DNA of 51,273 nt from an uncultured Ruminococcus sp. (lineage in GTDB: Bacteria > Bacillota > Clostridia > Oscillospirales > Acutalibacteraceae). Location of the stretch: assembly GCA_902790475.1 (NCBI GenBank), contig CADASG010000042.1, forward strand, positions 1 through 51,273, in the 5' to 3' direction. Shown in pieces: positions 18,057 to 25,335 of the stretch (position 1 is its first letter; every line of letters begins with the position of its first letter). The translations under genes and the position numbers were made by a program. The notes under the pieces are model-generated. The model was not told the origin of the DNA and did not search any database. It saw nothing but the letters and a program-made list of their open reading frames with translations.

Positions 18057-18085
18057 GTTCAACAACCTCGGTTGCCTTAAAGATA

Positions 18086-18514
18086 TTAATTTAGACCCGT
18101 CCGATGCTTGCGGCTGTCTAAGAAATCCTGCAAAATAATCGTGGCGGCAACCGCGTCTACTACGTTTTTGCGTTTTTTGCCTCGGGTGTTGGTGACGTTG
18201 AGGACGTTGTGGGCGGTTACTGTGGTTCCGCGCTCGTCCTGCATCACTGCGTCAAGCCCCGTCAGTTCCTTTAGCTTTTCGGCAAAGGCTCTGGCGTTTT
18301 GGGCGCTTTCGCCCTCGGAGCCGTCCATATTCTTCGGCAAACCTACTACGATCAATTCGGCTTGACACGCTTTTGCCGCTTCGGCAACCTTTTCGGGCAG
18401 CTTCACGGGTGATTTTTCAAAGATAACCGTGTAGGGTGAGGCTAAAAATTCGGTTTTGTCGCAAACGGCGATTCCCGTTCTTGCTTTTCCCAAATCTACC
18501 GACATGATAATCAT
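18086..18514 (-). CDS. ruvX: Putative Holliday junction resolvase / pre-16S rRNA nuclease (YqgF family)
   Basis: A 142-residue RNase H-fold protein that in characterised relatives trims the 16S rRNA 5' end and is also annotated as a Holliday junction resolvase. It begins with the first acidic motif IMSVDLGKARTGIAVCD, has the central GLPKNMDGSEG loop, then the second acidic motif DERGTTVTA (family DERxxT) and a final acidic DAVAATIILQDFL. The start is ATG at 18514, where AAAGGATTTTTATT precedes it; an upstream in-frame start 27 bases earlier lacks a site. It is convergent with the GH31 gene, the gap being filled by a family C repeat fragment. Confidence 0.92.
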   Translation of the reverse strand: MIIMSVDLGKARTGIAVCDKTEFLASPYTVIFEKSPVKLPEKVAEAAKACQAELIVVGLPKNMDGSEGESAQNARAFAEKLKELTGLDAVMQDERGTTVTAHNVLNVTNTRGKKRKNVVDAVAATIILQDFLDSRKHRTGLN

Positions 18515-18636
18515 AATAAAAATCCTTTCTGCTTGATACAACCATTATAAACCAAAAGCGTCTGCAATACAATCTTTTTTGTTACCGGCCGTCGTTTTGA
18601 CGAGCGGTTTTGCCAAAACAACGGAAAATCAGCCAG

Positions 18637-18672
18637 CCACACACCGACAAAAGCGGTGTGTGGTTTTGTTTA
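18637..18672 (+). terminator. Orphan terminator-like hairpin upstream of spoIIE
   Basis: CCACACACCG (18637-18646) pairs perfectly with CGGTGTGTGG (18654-18663), followed by TTTTGTTTA. No plus-strand gene lies within 650 bp upstream. It overlaps a TATAAT (about 18671-18676) that may be the spoIIE -10 box, so it may insulate or attenuate spoIIE. Confidence 0.6.
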
Positions 18673-18708
18673 TAATAGGGATATCACAAGAACAGGGAAG
18701 TTGAAAAT

Positions 18709-21021
18709 ATGCAGAGTGCAGGACAGGCGCGCCGGGGCAGCGGCGCACAGGAACAGATCTTTAAGCGTGCCGCGACTACCGCCGTTTACGCGGCGCTGGG
18801 CTTGCTGACTTCGAGAGGCGCAGTGCTGGGGAATTTGGCGCCGTTCGGCGTTTCCTTCGCGGCAGCGGTACCGCGGCGCTATGTTATCCCCTCGCTGTTA
18901 GGCGCGGCGCTGGGCTATGTACTGCTGCTCCCGACGGACAGCTTTCGCTATTTGGCGGCGGTCGCGGCGGTCGGAGCGGCGCGGTGGCTGCTCAGCGATA
19001 TAAAAAGAATACGCAGAAGCAGGTTCTTTCCTCCCGTTACGGCGTTCCTCGCGGTTGGAAGCACGGGCGCGGCGCTGCTGTTCGGCGGCTCGGGAGAGGT
19101 TGACGCCGCCGTAACGGCGTTTTTGGAGGCGGCGCTGTCGGGAGCGGCGGCGTACTTTATGGCGGAGTCGGTGAGGCTGTATGATGAGCGCCGAAGTTTG
19201 GCGGCGTGCTCTCAGCAGGAGAGCGCTTCGCTGGTGCTCACAGCCTGCGTGCTGATGCTGTCGCTCAGCGGAGCGGCGCTTGAAGGCGTGTCGCTCGGAA
19301 GGATCGTCGCAGTGACGGCGGTGCTGCTGTGCGCGCGTTACGGCGGCGCAGGAGGCGGCGCGGTCAGCGGAGCGGCTACGGGCGCGGCGTTCAGCCTTGC
19401 CGATCTGAGCAGCGGCTATCTGTGCGGCGCTTACGCTTTCGGAGGGCTGATGGCAGGGCTGTTCTCGCCGCTGGGCAAGCTCGGCTGTGCGCTGTCATTT
19501 TTGCTGTCAAACGCCGTGATGACGCTCGGCTTCGGTCGGCAGGGAGTGCTGGCGGCATCGCTGATCGAAAGCGCGGCAGGCGGCGCGGTGTTTTTGCTGC
19601 TGCCAAAGGAGCTGGGAGCGCTGATCACGCCCGTGTTCCGCAGCGAGGAAAACGCGTCCTTGGGCGAGACTCTGAGGCGTAATATCGTCACGCGGCTCGG
19701 CTTTGCCTCAAAAGCGATCGCGGAAGTAAAAAACGACGTGCGCGAGGTTTCCGAAAAGCTCGGCGAGAAGTATTCCCCGACATTTTCGTGGGTCTGTCAA
19801 AACGTCGCTGAGCAGGTGTGCGTCGGCTGCGGAATGAGGATGTACTGCTACGAGCATGAGCAGGGCGTGACGCGCGACGACTTCTTGCGGCTGGAGGACG
19901 CGCTGCGCGAAAAGACAGTGATCTCGGAGCGCGACGTTGAGGAAAGCTTTGTCAAAACCTGCTGCAAAAAAGGCGAGCTCGCTGACAGCATGAACCGCAA
20001 CTACCGCGATCTGCTGGCGGCTCGCGAGGCGGCGCGCAGGGTGGCTGACATTCGCGGCGCCGTAGCCGGACAGTTTGCCGGAGTGAGCGATATCCTTGCC
20101 GACCTGTCGGAGGAATTCCGATGCGCCATGCGCTGCGATACCGAAGCGGCAGAGGCGATCACGGCAGCGCTCGCTGCGGCAGGACTGCCTGCCGAGGAAT
20201 GCGTGTGTCTGCTCAACGAAAGCGGAAGGCTCAATGTGGAGCTGACCTTTGCCGACAGCGCCGAGCATCTTCCAAAGGGACTGATCGCCCGTGAAGTCGG
20301 AAAATGCTGCGGCAGACGCTTTGACCTGCCGACCGTCAGCAGGGCAGGAAACCGCGCCCGCGCGGCGCTGTGCGAGCTTCCGCGTTTCGACGTTGAGATC
20401 GGCACCGACCAGCATATAGCAGGAGGCGGCAAGCTCTGCGGCGACTGCATAGACTACTTCAACGACGGCTTCGGCACCACCTACGCGCTTGTGTGCGACG
20501 GCATGGGCACGGGCGGCAGAGCGGCGGTTGACGGCAATATGGCGGTCTCCGTAATGGGCAGGCTGCTGCGGTCGGGGCTGTCCGCCGACAGCGCATTGCA
20601 GATCGTCAACACCGCGCTCATGGTCAAAAGCGAGGACGAGAGCCTGTCTACGGTGGATCTGACGGGCGTTGACCTCTACAGCGGAAGGGTCAGCCTGAAA
20701 AAAGCCGGCGCTCCGATGACCTATATCAAAAAGGGCGCGCGTGTGATTTGCCGCGAAATGCCCTCGCTGCCCGCAGGGATTTTGAGCGGGATACAGTTTA
20801 AATCCGATACTATCAAGCTTAATACGGGAGATATGGTGGTTATGGTGTCCGACGGTGTTGTGACAGGCAATGAAAAATGGCTGGAAAAGCTGATCCGCAC
20901 ATGGAACGAGGGCAGCACGCAGGAGCTGGCGAGGGCTGTGGTGGATGAGGCGATCCGCCGTCGCTCCGAAGTCCGCGACGACGATATTACCGCCGTTGCC
21001 ATGCGCCTGACCGACGTGTGA
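18709..21021 (+). CDS. spoIIE: Stage II sporulation protein E (membrane PP2C phosphatase)
   Basis: Dephosphorylates the anti-anti-sigma factor SpoIIAA to activate sigma F in the forespore and takes part in polar division. The 770-residue length and layout match SpoIIE: about ten Ala/Leu/Gly-rich membrane segments (residues ~20-310), a central cytosolic domain with Cys pairs (CVGCGMRMYCYE), and a C-terminal PP2C-type phosphatase. The phosphatase shows CGDCIDYFNDGFGTTYALV, the metal-binding CDGMGTGG, STVDLTGVDLYSGRV and MVVMVSDGVVTGN with the second Asp. The GGGAA before the ATG is a modest ribosome binding site. It is the clearest marker that the organism, or a recent ancestor, sporulates. Confidence 0.95.
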   Translation: MQSAGQARRGSGAQEQIFKRAATTAVYAALGLLTSRGAVLGNLAPFGVSFAAAVPRRYVIPSLLGAALGYVLLLPTDSFRYLAAVAAVGAARWLLSDIKRIRRSRFFPPVTAFLAVGSTGAALLFGGSGEVDAAVTAFLEAALSGAAAYFMAESVRLYDERRSLAACSQQESASLVLTACVLMLSLSGAALEGVSLGRIVAVTAVLLCARYGGAGGGAVSGAATGAAFSLADLSSGYLCGAYAFGGLMAGLFSPLGKLGCALSFLLSNAVMTLGFGRQGVLAASLIESAAGGAVFLLLPKELGALITPVFRSEENASLGETLRRNIVTRLGFASKAIAEVKNDVREVSEKLGEKYSPTFSWVCQNVAEQVCVGCGMRMYCYEHEQGVTRDDFLRLEDALREKTVISERDVEESFVKTCCKKGELADSMNRNYRDLLAAREAARRVADIRGAVAGQFAGVSDILADLSEEFRCAMRCDTEAAEAITAALAAAGLPAEECVCLLNESGRLNVELTFADSAEHLPKGLIAREVGKCCGRRFDLPTVSRAGNRARAALCELPRFDVEIGTDQHIAGGGKLCGDCIDYFNDGFGTTYALVCDGMGTGGRAAVDGNMAVSVMGRLLRSGLSADSALQIVNTALMVKSEDESLSTVDLTGVDLYSGRVSLKKAGAPMTYIKKGARVICREMPSLPAGILSGIQFKSDTIKLNTGDMVVMVSDGVVTGNEKWLEKLIRTWNEGSTQELARAVVDEAIRRRSEVRDDDITAVAMRLTDV

Positions 21022-21030
21022 CGTTTTGAC

Positions 21031-21061
21031 GGGGCAATGCCGATTCGTGCGGTATTGCCCC
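21031..21061. repeat. Short palindromic repeat (family B') after spoIIE
   Basis: GGGGCAATGCCG and CGGTATTGCCCC flank a seven-base centre, 10 bp after the spoIIE stop. It could end spoIIE transcription or lie in the leader of the lipoprotein gene that starts at 21121. Confidence 0.7.
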
Positions 21062-21120
21062 GTGACATGAAGCTTTGGGAACGGACATATATTTTGGTAC
21101 ATATTTTTCGGAGGTGCCGT

Positions 21121-21630
21121 ATGGGAAAAAAGATGATCGCGCTTTTCGCGGCTGCGGCGCTGGCAGTTTCGGCGCTGTGCGGATGCACTAAGCACAATGC
21201 GCGCAAAGAGCTGTGCGCGGATTTCAAGGCGGATTTTACCGCAGAATACCGCGGAATGAAGCTCGCCGGAAAGCTGATGTTCACCCGTCAGGGAGATCTC
21301 AGCCTGACGTTTTCTCAGCCGAAAACCCTTGACGGTCTTGACGTTCGCTATCGCAACAACACTCTGAGCCTGAGCCGTGACAGCGCCGTGTGTACCGCCG
21401 ACGAGGGATATCTGCCTGAGTGCTCCTTTCCGGAAACCGTGCGCAGCGTGCTGAAAGCGGCTGCGCATGGCAACGCGAAGCCCGTCGAACGCGGCGGCGA
21501 AACGGTGTATCGTCTGAGCAGCGCTCAGCTTGACTGCGAGATCACCGCCGATACCGACGGAATGATCGGGACCGTATCCGCAAACGACGGACAACTGCAG
21601 CTTTTACTGAGCGGAGCGGAAAGGATCTGA
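21121..21630 (+). CDS. Small predicted lipoprotein downstream of spoIIE
   Basis: A 169-residue protein with a Lys-Lys start, hydrophobic stretch and lipobox-like ALCGC, so lipidation at Cys21 and anchoring outside the membrane are likely. The mature part is a compact beta-rich domain with phrases such as ADFTAEYRGMKLAGKLMFTR and LSLTFSQPKTLDGLDVRY, resembling proteins annotated as outer-surface or sporulation-linked lipoproteins in clostridia; I do not recognise a named family. The start at 21121 is chosen because TCGGAGGTGCCGT is directly upstream; a longer frame would begin inside the palindromic repeat. Its place 100 bp after spoIIE hints at a link to sporulation but does not show it. Confidence 0.75.
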   Translation: MGKKMIALFAAAALAVSALCGCTKHNARKELCADFKADFTAEYRGMKLAGKLMFTRQGDLSLTFSQPKTLDGLDVRYRNNTLSLSRDSAVCTADEGYLPECSFPETVRSVLKAAAHGNAKPVERGGETVYRLSSAQLDCEITADTDGMIGTVSANDGQLQLLLSGAERI

Positions 21631-21794
21631 GCAAAACAGCGCCGTAGCCGGAAACGGTATTTACTGTCATAAAGACAACACCAAATGCGTGTCCGAAAAT
21701 AGTATATAGTAGCTGCATAACCAACGGCTTTCAGCCAATACTATAGACAAATACCTTTGCCGCGCGAAAGCAGGCATTTCGGAGCGTGAAATCA

Positions 21795-22136
21795 GTGAAC
21801 ATAAAACGCGGAGATATTTATTACGCGGATCTAAGCCCGGTGGTGGGTTCCGAACAGGGCGGGATACGTCCCGTGCTGATCGTGCAGAACAACGTCGGCA
21901 ACCGCTACAGTCCAACGGTCATAGCGGCGGCGATCACCAGCCGCCAGACAAAGGCGAAGCTGCCCACTCACATTCCGCTGCGTGCAAACGTTACGGGTCT
22001 GTCAAGGGACAGCGTGGTGCTTCTTGAGCAGGTGCGCACGATCGACAAACGCAGACTGAAAAGCAAAATGGGTTCGGCGGACGAATCCGCCATGAACGCC
22101 GTCAACAACGCCATATCGATTTCATTTGGATTATAG
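21795..22136 (+). CDS. mazF: MazF/PemK-type endoribonuclease toxin (EndoA-like), no antitoxin beside it
   Basis: Cleaves mRNA at short specific sites. The 113-residue sequence follows Bacillus EndoA closely: [30 protein letters not shown], the Thr-containing [33 protein letters not shown]. The start is GTG at 21795, where GGAG lies about 10 bp upstream and the protein lines up with relatives; a GTG nine bases earlier sits on top of that site. Toxin genes of this type usually follow an antitoxin gene (mazE/endoAI), but the 164 bp between the lipoprotein stop and this start hold no open frame able to code one. The antitoxin may be elsewhere or absent. Confidence 0.9.
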   Translation: MNIKRGDIYYADLSPVVGSEQGGIRPVLIVQNNVGNRYSPTVIAAAITSRQTKAKLPTHIPLRANVTGLSRDSVVLLEQVRTIDKRRLKSKMGSADESAMNAVNNAISISFGL

Positions 22137-22154
22137 AGGGAACCTCATAACAGA

Positions 22155-22193
22155 AGGGACTGCCGCCAAATCTTTCGATTTGAGGCAGTCCCT
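22155..22193. terminator. Bidirectional terminator between mazF and the surface-protein gene
   Basis: AGGGACTGCC (22155-22164) pairs with GGCAGTCCCT (22184-22193), with an inner stem CAAATC/GATTTG and a TTTC loop. The U-tract is weak on either strand. It separates convergent genes. Confidence 0.7.
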
Positions 22194-22252
22194 CTGATTT
22201 GCTGTTGATTATTGCCATTATTTTACGGTTACCTTACACTGAGCGGTATTGC
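22189..22252. repeat. Shared 3'-end segment, copy 1
   Basis: Nearly identical to 23733-23798: a 20-bp block (CCCTCTGATTTGCTGTTGAT), seven differing bases, then about 31 identical bases. It covers the first arm of the terminator, the 3' UTR, the stop codon and the last ten codons of two otherwise unrelated minus-strand genes. Confidence 0.85.
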
Positions 22253-23285
22253 CTTTATTTCTGTTAAAATACATGACTGCAACGCCTGCCAGCAGGATGA
22301 CCAGTGCGCCGAGCGTGATCGTCGCCATGTCGTCACCCGTGGCGACGGCGCCGTTGCTGCTGTTCGTGCCGGAGGTGTTCTTTCCCGTCGTATCTTTGGC
22401 GGCGGAATCTTCGGACGCGGAACCAATGGCGGCGGAATGAACAGACGCGGAATTTATGGCAGAGGAAGTCTTGTCCTCGGAGGGCTCGTCGGGAGTACAT
22501 TTCATCTCGCTGCCGTCAGTATCATCGGTCAGAAGCAGATCCAATTCGCGGAAGAACTCGATCACTACGCCGTCGTTAGTGGTGATTTTGCCTTTGATGA
22601 AGTTCCTGCCAAAGCCATCGGGCGGATTATACCCATGCCAAGTATTATATTCGATCACCGCGTTATTATGATCAAAGGTCTCATATTTTTCCTCGATTTC
22701 GTTGTAAAGCGTGACTGCGTCATTCGGCATCGGCTTGAGCAGGCGGAAGGAGGTGCCGATGTAAAGCGCGTCTTTGTATAACTCAAAATCCACTCCCTGC
22801 TGCAGCGTCAGCGGTACGTTGAGGGCAAATTCATCGTAGCACTCCGACTTACCCATCTTTTCGTTTGATATAACGGTAACGGTCGTGGGCACCTGTAGAT
22901 GATAAATTCCGTATTCATCCCACTCCTCGATCGTCAACACCGCAGGCACCTGCGTCGTTTGATAAAGCACCGTGTCTATTTTGCAGTCGTAATAAAAAGT
23001 ACCGTAAGTCGTTTCCTTAGTAAACGTCTTGCCGGTGGCGGTATCGAGCATCGTCAGCTTGATCGGCGATTGCGTAAAGCCAAGTGAATAATACACCTTC
23101 CCGAACTCATCATGTTCCAAATACGCGCCATCGAACGAGGTTTCCGCAGCCGTATCGTCGGAAATCACTTGATAGCGTCCGGCTTGAGGCGTATCCTCCG
23201 TCGCCGGCGTCACCGCCGCCACAGTCGCCGCGTTGCCAAACAGCAAGGTACTCGCCAGTAAGCAGGCTGTAATGATTTTTTTCAT
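22218..23285 (-). CDS. Secreted, membrane-anchored surface protein with a foreign C-terminal tail
   Basis: A 355-residue protein, not recognised. The signal peptide is MKKIITACLLASTLLFGNAA, followed by about 210 residues of beta-rich extracellular sequence, then a Ser/Ala/Thr-rich linker with repeats of the SAxxSAxxGSAS kind. A C-terminal segment DDMATITLGALVILLAGVAV with basic YFNRNKG forms a membrane anchor. After this the last ten residues NTAQCKVTVK are identical to the end of the Ig-like protein at 23763-25313, where they belong to a BIG2 domain. Here they sit on the cytoplasmic side and make no domain, so they look acquired by recombination. The start at 23285 follows AAAGGAGAGATTATC; an upstream frame start lacks a site. 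Confidence 0.8.
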   Translation of the reverse strand: MKKIITACLLASTLLFGNAATVAAVTPATEDTPQAGRYQVISDDTAAETSFDGAYLEHDEFGKVYYSLGFTQSPIKLTMLDTATGKTFTKETTYGTFYYDCKIDTVLYQTTQVPAVLTIEEWDEYGIYHLQVPTTVTVISNEKMGKSECYDEFALNVPLTLQQGVDFELYKDALYIGTSFRLLKPMPNDAVTLYNEIEEKYETFDHNNAVIEYNTWHGYNPPDGFGRNFIKGKITTNDGVVIEFFRELDLLLTDDTDGSEMKCTPDEPSEDKTSSAINSASVHSAAIGSASEDSAAKDTTGKNTSGTNSSNGAVATGDDMATITLGALVILLAGVAVMYFNRNKGNTAQCKVTVK

Positions 23286-23430
23286 GATAATCTCTCCTTT
23301 TCTGATATAAAATCTCCTTTTATCCAAATTATAGCATGATGATATGATTTTGTCAATCCGGTAGTAGGATACTCAAACGTGAATTTGATTTTGAAATAAT
23401 GCTGTAACACAATGACAAACGACAATAATT

Positions 23431-23490
23431 GTAAGGACGACCCTTGCGCGTCCGAGGCAGCGTGCCGCTGTTGTCAGCTCGCGGACTATG
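23431..23490. repeat. Interspersed repeat family D fragment
   Basis: TTGCGCGTCCGAGGCAGCG and TGTCAGCTCGCGG match the block at about 541-600, followed by a family A-like GCGAGAAACGATCAAT. Together with 23543-23740 it fills the gap between two surface-protein genes. Confidence 0.6.
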
Positions 23491-23542
23491 GAGCGTTGAG
23501 AAAATTAACGTCGCCGTTACGCGAGAAACGATCAATGTATTT

Positions 23543-23636
23543 AAGGCAACACCGCACAATTCAAGGCGCCCGGCTTGCTTGAATCTTATTCCGTCAGCTT
23601 GCCCAAAAAATCTCGGCAAGGCGACAGCCTTACCTC
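23543..23636 (+). repeat. Interspersed repeat family B, full copy 1
   Basis: About 94 bp, nearly identical to 29897-29989 and 34143-34234. The left half AAGGCAACACCGCACAATTC is one arm of the family B' palindrome; the right half carries CCGTCAGCTTGCCC, an A-run and the hairpin GGCAAGGCGACAGCCTTACC. Confidence 0.9.
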
Positions 23637-23699
23637 TTAACATATGGGCGCGCCGCGGTTGCATCATTAAATGTTCTGCTTCTATCAACATGCGGACTG

Positions 23700-23737
23700 A
23701 AAAAAGGGGGCTTAGGGGGCTTGTGATGCAAGTCCCC
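23700..23737 (-). terminator. Probable terminator of the Ig-like protein gene
   Basis: On the minus strand GGGGACTTG pairs with CAAGCCCC (one bulge), followed by a C-run and TTTTTT (23705-23700). Confidence 0.55.
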
Positions 23738-23798
23738 TCTGATTTGCTGTTGATCAACGATATTATTTTACGGTTACCTTACACTGAGCGGTTTTGCC
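23733..23798. repeat. Shared 3'-end segment, copy 2
   Basis: Counterpart of 22189-22252. Here the coding part is a natural end of the third BIG2 domain (NGKTAQCKVTVK), so this is the likely original context. Confidence 0.85.
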
Positions 23799-25313
23799 GT
23801 TGTATAGGGTGATTTTTACATATGTCGTGCCTGTGCCGACCGCTTTGACTGCGGCTTTGTTGCCGCTGCCCTTTGTAACTTTCGCTACTTTTGTATTGGC
23901 GCTCGACCATTTCAGGTTGGAGGCGTTCGCGTAGCTGCCGCTGTTTGTGACCTCACTGACAGTGCGGCTCTGTCCTTTTTTCAGCGTGAAACTCGTATTG
24001 CTGAGCTTAACAGACGTCGGAGCGGACTTTACGGTTACCTTGCAGGTCGCGGTTTTGCCGTTGTAGGTACGAACCGTTATATTCGCCGTACCCGCGCCGA
24101 TAGCTTTCAGCACGGCTTTGTTGGTGCCCGCCTGTTTTGAAACGGTAACGACTTTTGTGTTGCTGCTTGACCATCTCAGATTGGCGGCGTTCGCGTAGCT
24201 GCCGCTGTTTGTACATTCGCTTACGGTGAGCTTCTCTCCCTTGCCAAGCGTGAGGCTTACGGGATTGATTTTAATCGAAGCGGGAGCTTCTTTTACGGTA
24301 ACACAGCAAATCGCGAAATATCCGTTGTCGGTAACAGCGACTACTTTAGCGGTACCCGGAAGCCTGCCTGTAACTCTGCCGTTATTGTCAACGACCGCAA
24401 CGTTCGGATTCATGCTTACCCATGCGATCCTTTGCTTTAAATAATCGGACGGAACGTAGGAATAAACGGATTCAACAATAAGTCCGTAGCTTTCACCGCC
24501 GCCCAAACTCAGAGAGCCGCGATTTAGTTTGATATCATCTATGCGATATTTGGGTGTGTACAACAAAGATTCAAGTTCGTTCCAGTCGCGGCTTCTGCCT
24601 GATTCGCGGACAGCTTTTTTTACCTCAATAATACTTAACCCGAGCATTATTGCGGTGTGGTCAATGGTTTGCTGTTTGGATTTGCCGTTAAATTTTATCG
24701 CGTTGTCAAGTCCTCTCTTTCCCTTATCCTTAAGGAAGGTCAAAAACAGGTCGTACTTGGATTGTCCGGGAATAAGCACATCACCGACAACGTTGCCGAC
24801 AGAAGTGATATCAAGAGGAACGCCCCATCTGTTAGGATCGGCGTTTTTCCACTTTACTCTCCGGTTCATTTTTTGGGAGTCTACGGTGTTTTCAAGCTTA
24901 TCGTTTTCGCCTGTGCAGTACGCGGTATCTCCCAGACATGGATTGCCGATTAACAAATCACAGGTTTGAAGCTCCGAATTTGTCAGAAAGATACAAGCGT
25001 AGTTCTTGCTGTCGGACATAGGATAAGCTGACATATCAAATGACCATAAACCGCTGCCTTCATTCGTCATCTTACCCCTTTTGGAATTCCATTTAATGAT
25101 AACATCGCCGCCAACCTCATATAGATAAAGGCGAATATCCCAATAGTTGTTCCAGAAGGACGGAGCCTTAAAATAAATCTTTGAATCGGAGCCTGAGGCG
25201 GATTCGGTCAAGGAAACCTCCGCGGCAGCCGCAGAAAAGGGAAGCGCGGATGTCAGCATAACAAACGCCAGTATTACGGCTGCTAATTGTTTGAGTCGTT
25301 TTTGAGTTTTCAT
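23763..25313 (-). CDS. Secreted protein with three BIG2 (bacterial Ig-like) domains
   Basis: A 516-residue exported protein. The signal peptide runs to about residue 30 (SALPFSAAAA). Next is a region of about 100 residues starting KIYFKAPSFWNNYWDIRLYL, reminiscent of starch-binding or CBM-like modules, then a Lys-rich alpha/beta segment with PGQSKYDLFLTFLKDKGK. The C-terminus holds three BIG2 domains (about 265-345, 347-432 and 433-516), each ending in a CxVTVK strand, with WSSSNTKVVTV and GAGTANITV in the second. Domains 2 and 3 are close tandem copies (both contain TNSGSYANA). AAGGGGCTGATACT precedes the ATG. It lies 22 bp after the membrane-anchored repeat protein, at the end of the ECF-sigma operon. 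Role likely adhesion or substrate contact at the cell surface. Confidence 0.85.
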   Translation of the reverse strand: MKTQKRLKQLAAVILAFVMLTSALPFSAAAAEVSLTESASGSDSKIYFKAPSFWNNYWDIRLYLYEVGGDVIIKWNSKRGKMTNEGSGLWSFDMSAYPMSDSKNYACIFLTNSELQTCDLLIGNPCLGDTAYCTGENDKLENTVDSQKMNRRVKWKNADPNRWGVPLDITSVGNVVGDVLIPGQSKYDLFLTFLKDKGKRGLDNAIKFNGKSKQQTIDHTAIMLGLSIIEVKKAVRESGRSRDWNELESLLYTPKYRIDDIKLNRGSLSLGGGESYGLIVESVYSYVPSDYLKQRIAWVSMNPNVAVVDNNGRVTGRLPGTAKVVAVTDNGYFAICCVTVKEAPASIKINPVSLTLGKGEKLTVSECTNSGSYANAANLRWSSSNTKVVTVSKQAGTNKAVLKAIGAGTANITVRTYNGKTATCKVTVKSAPTSVKLSNTSFTLKKGQSRTVSEVTNSGSYANASNLKWSSANTKVAKVTKGSGNKAAVKAVGTGTTYVKITLYNGKTAQCKVTVK

Positions 25314-25335
25314 AGTATCAGCCCCTTAAAAAACA

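Noticed and set aside
19708-21594. A 628-codon open frame antisense to spoIIE
   Set aside because: SpoIIE on the other strand has full family motifs. The antisense frame is His/Ala/Arg-rich low-information sequence, as expected from GC-rich third positions.
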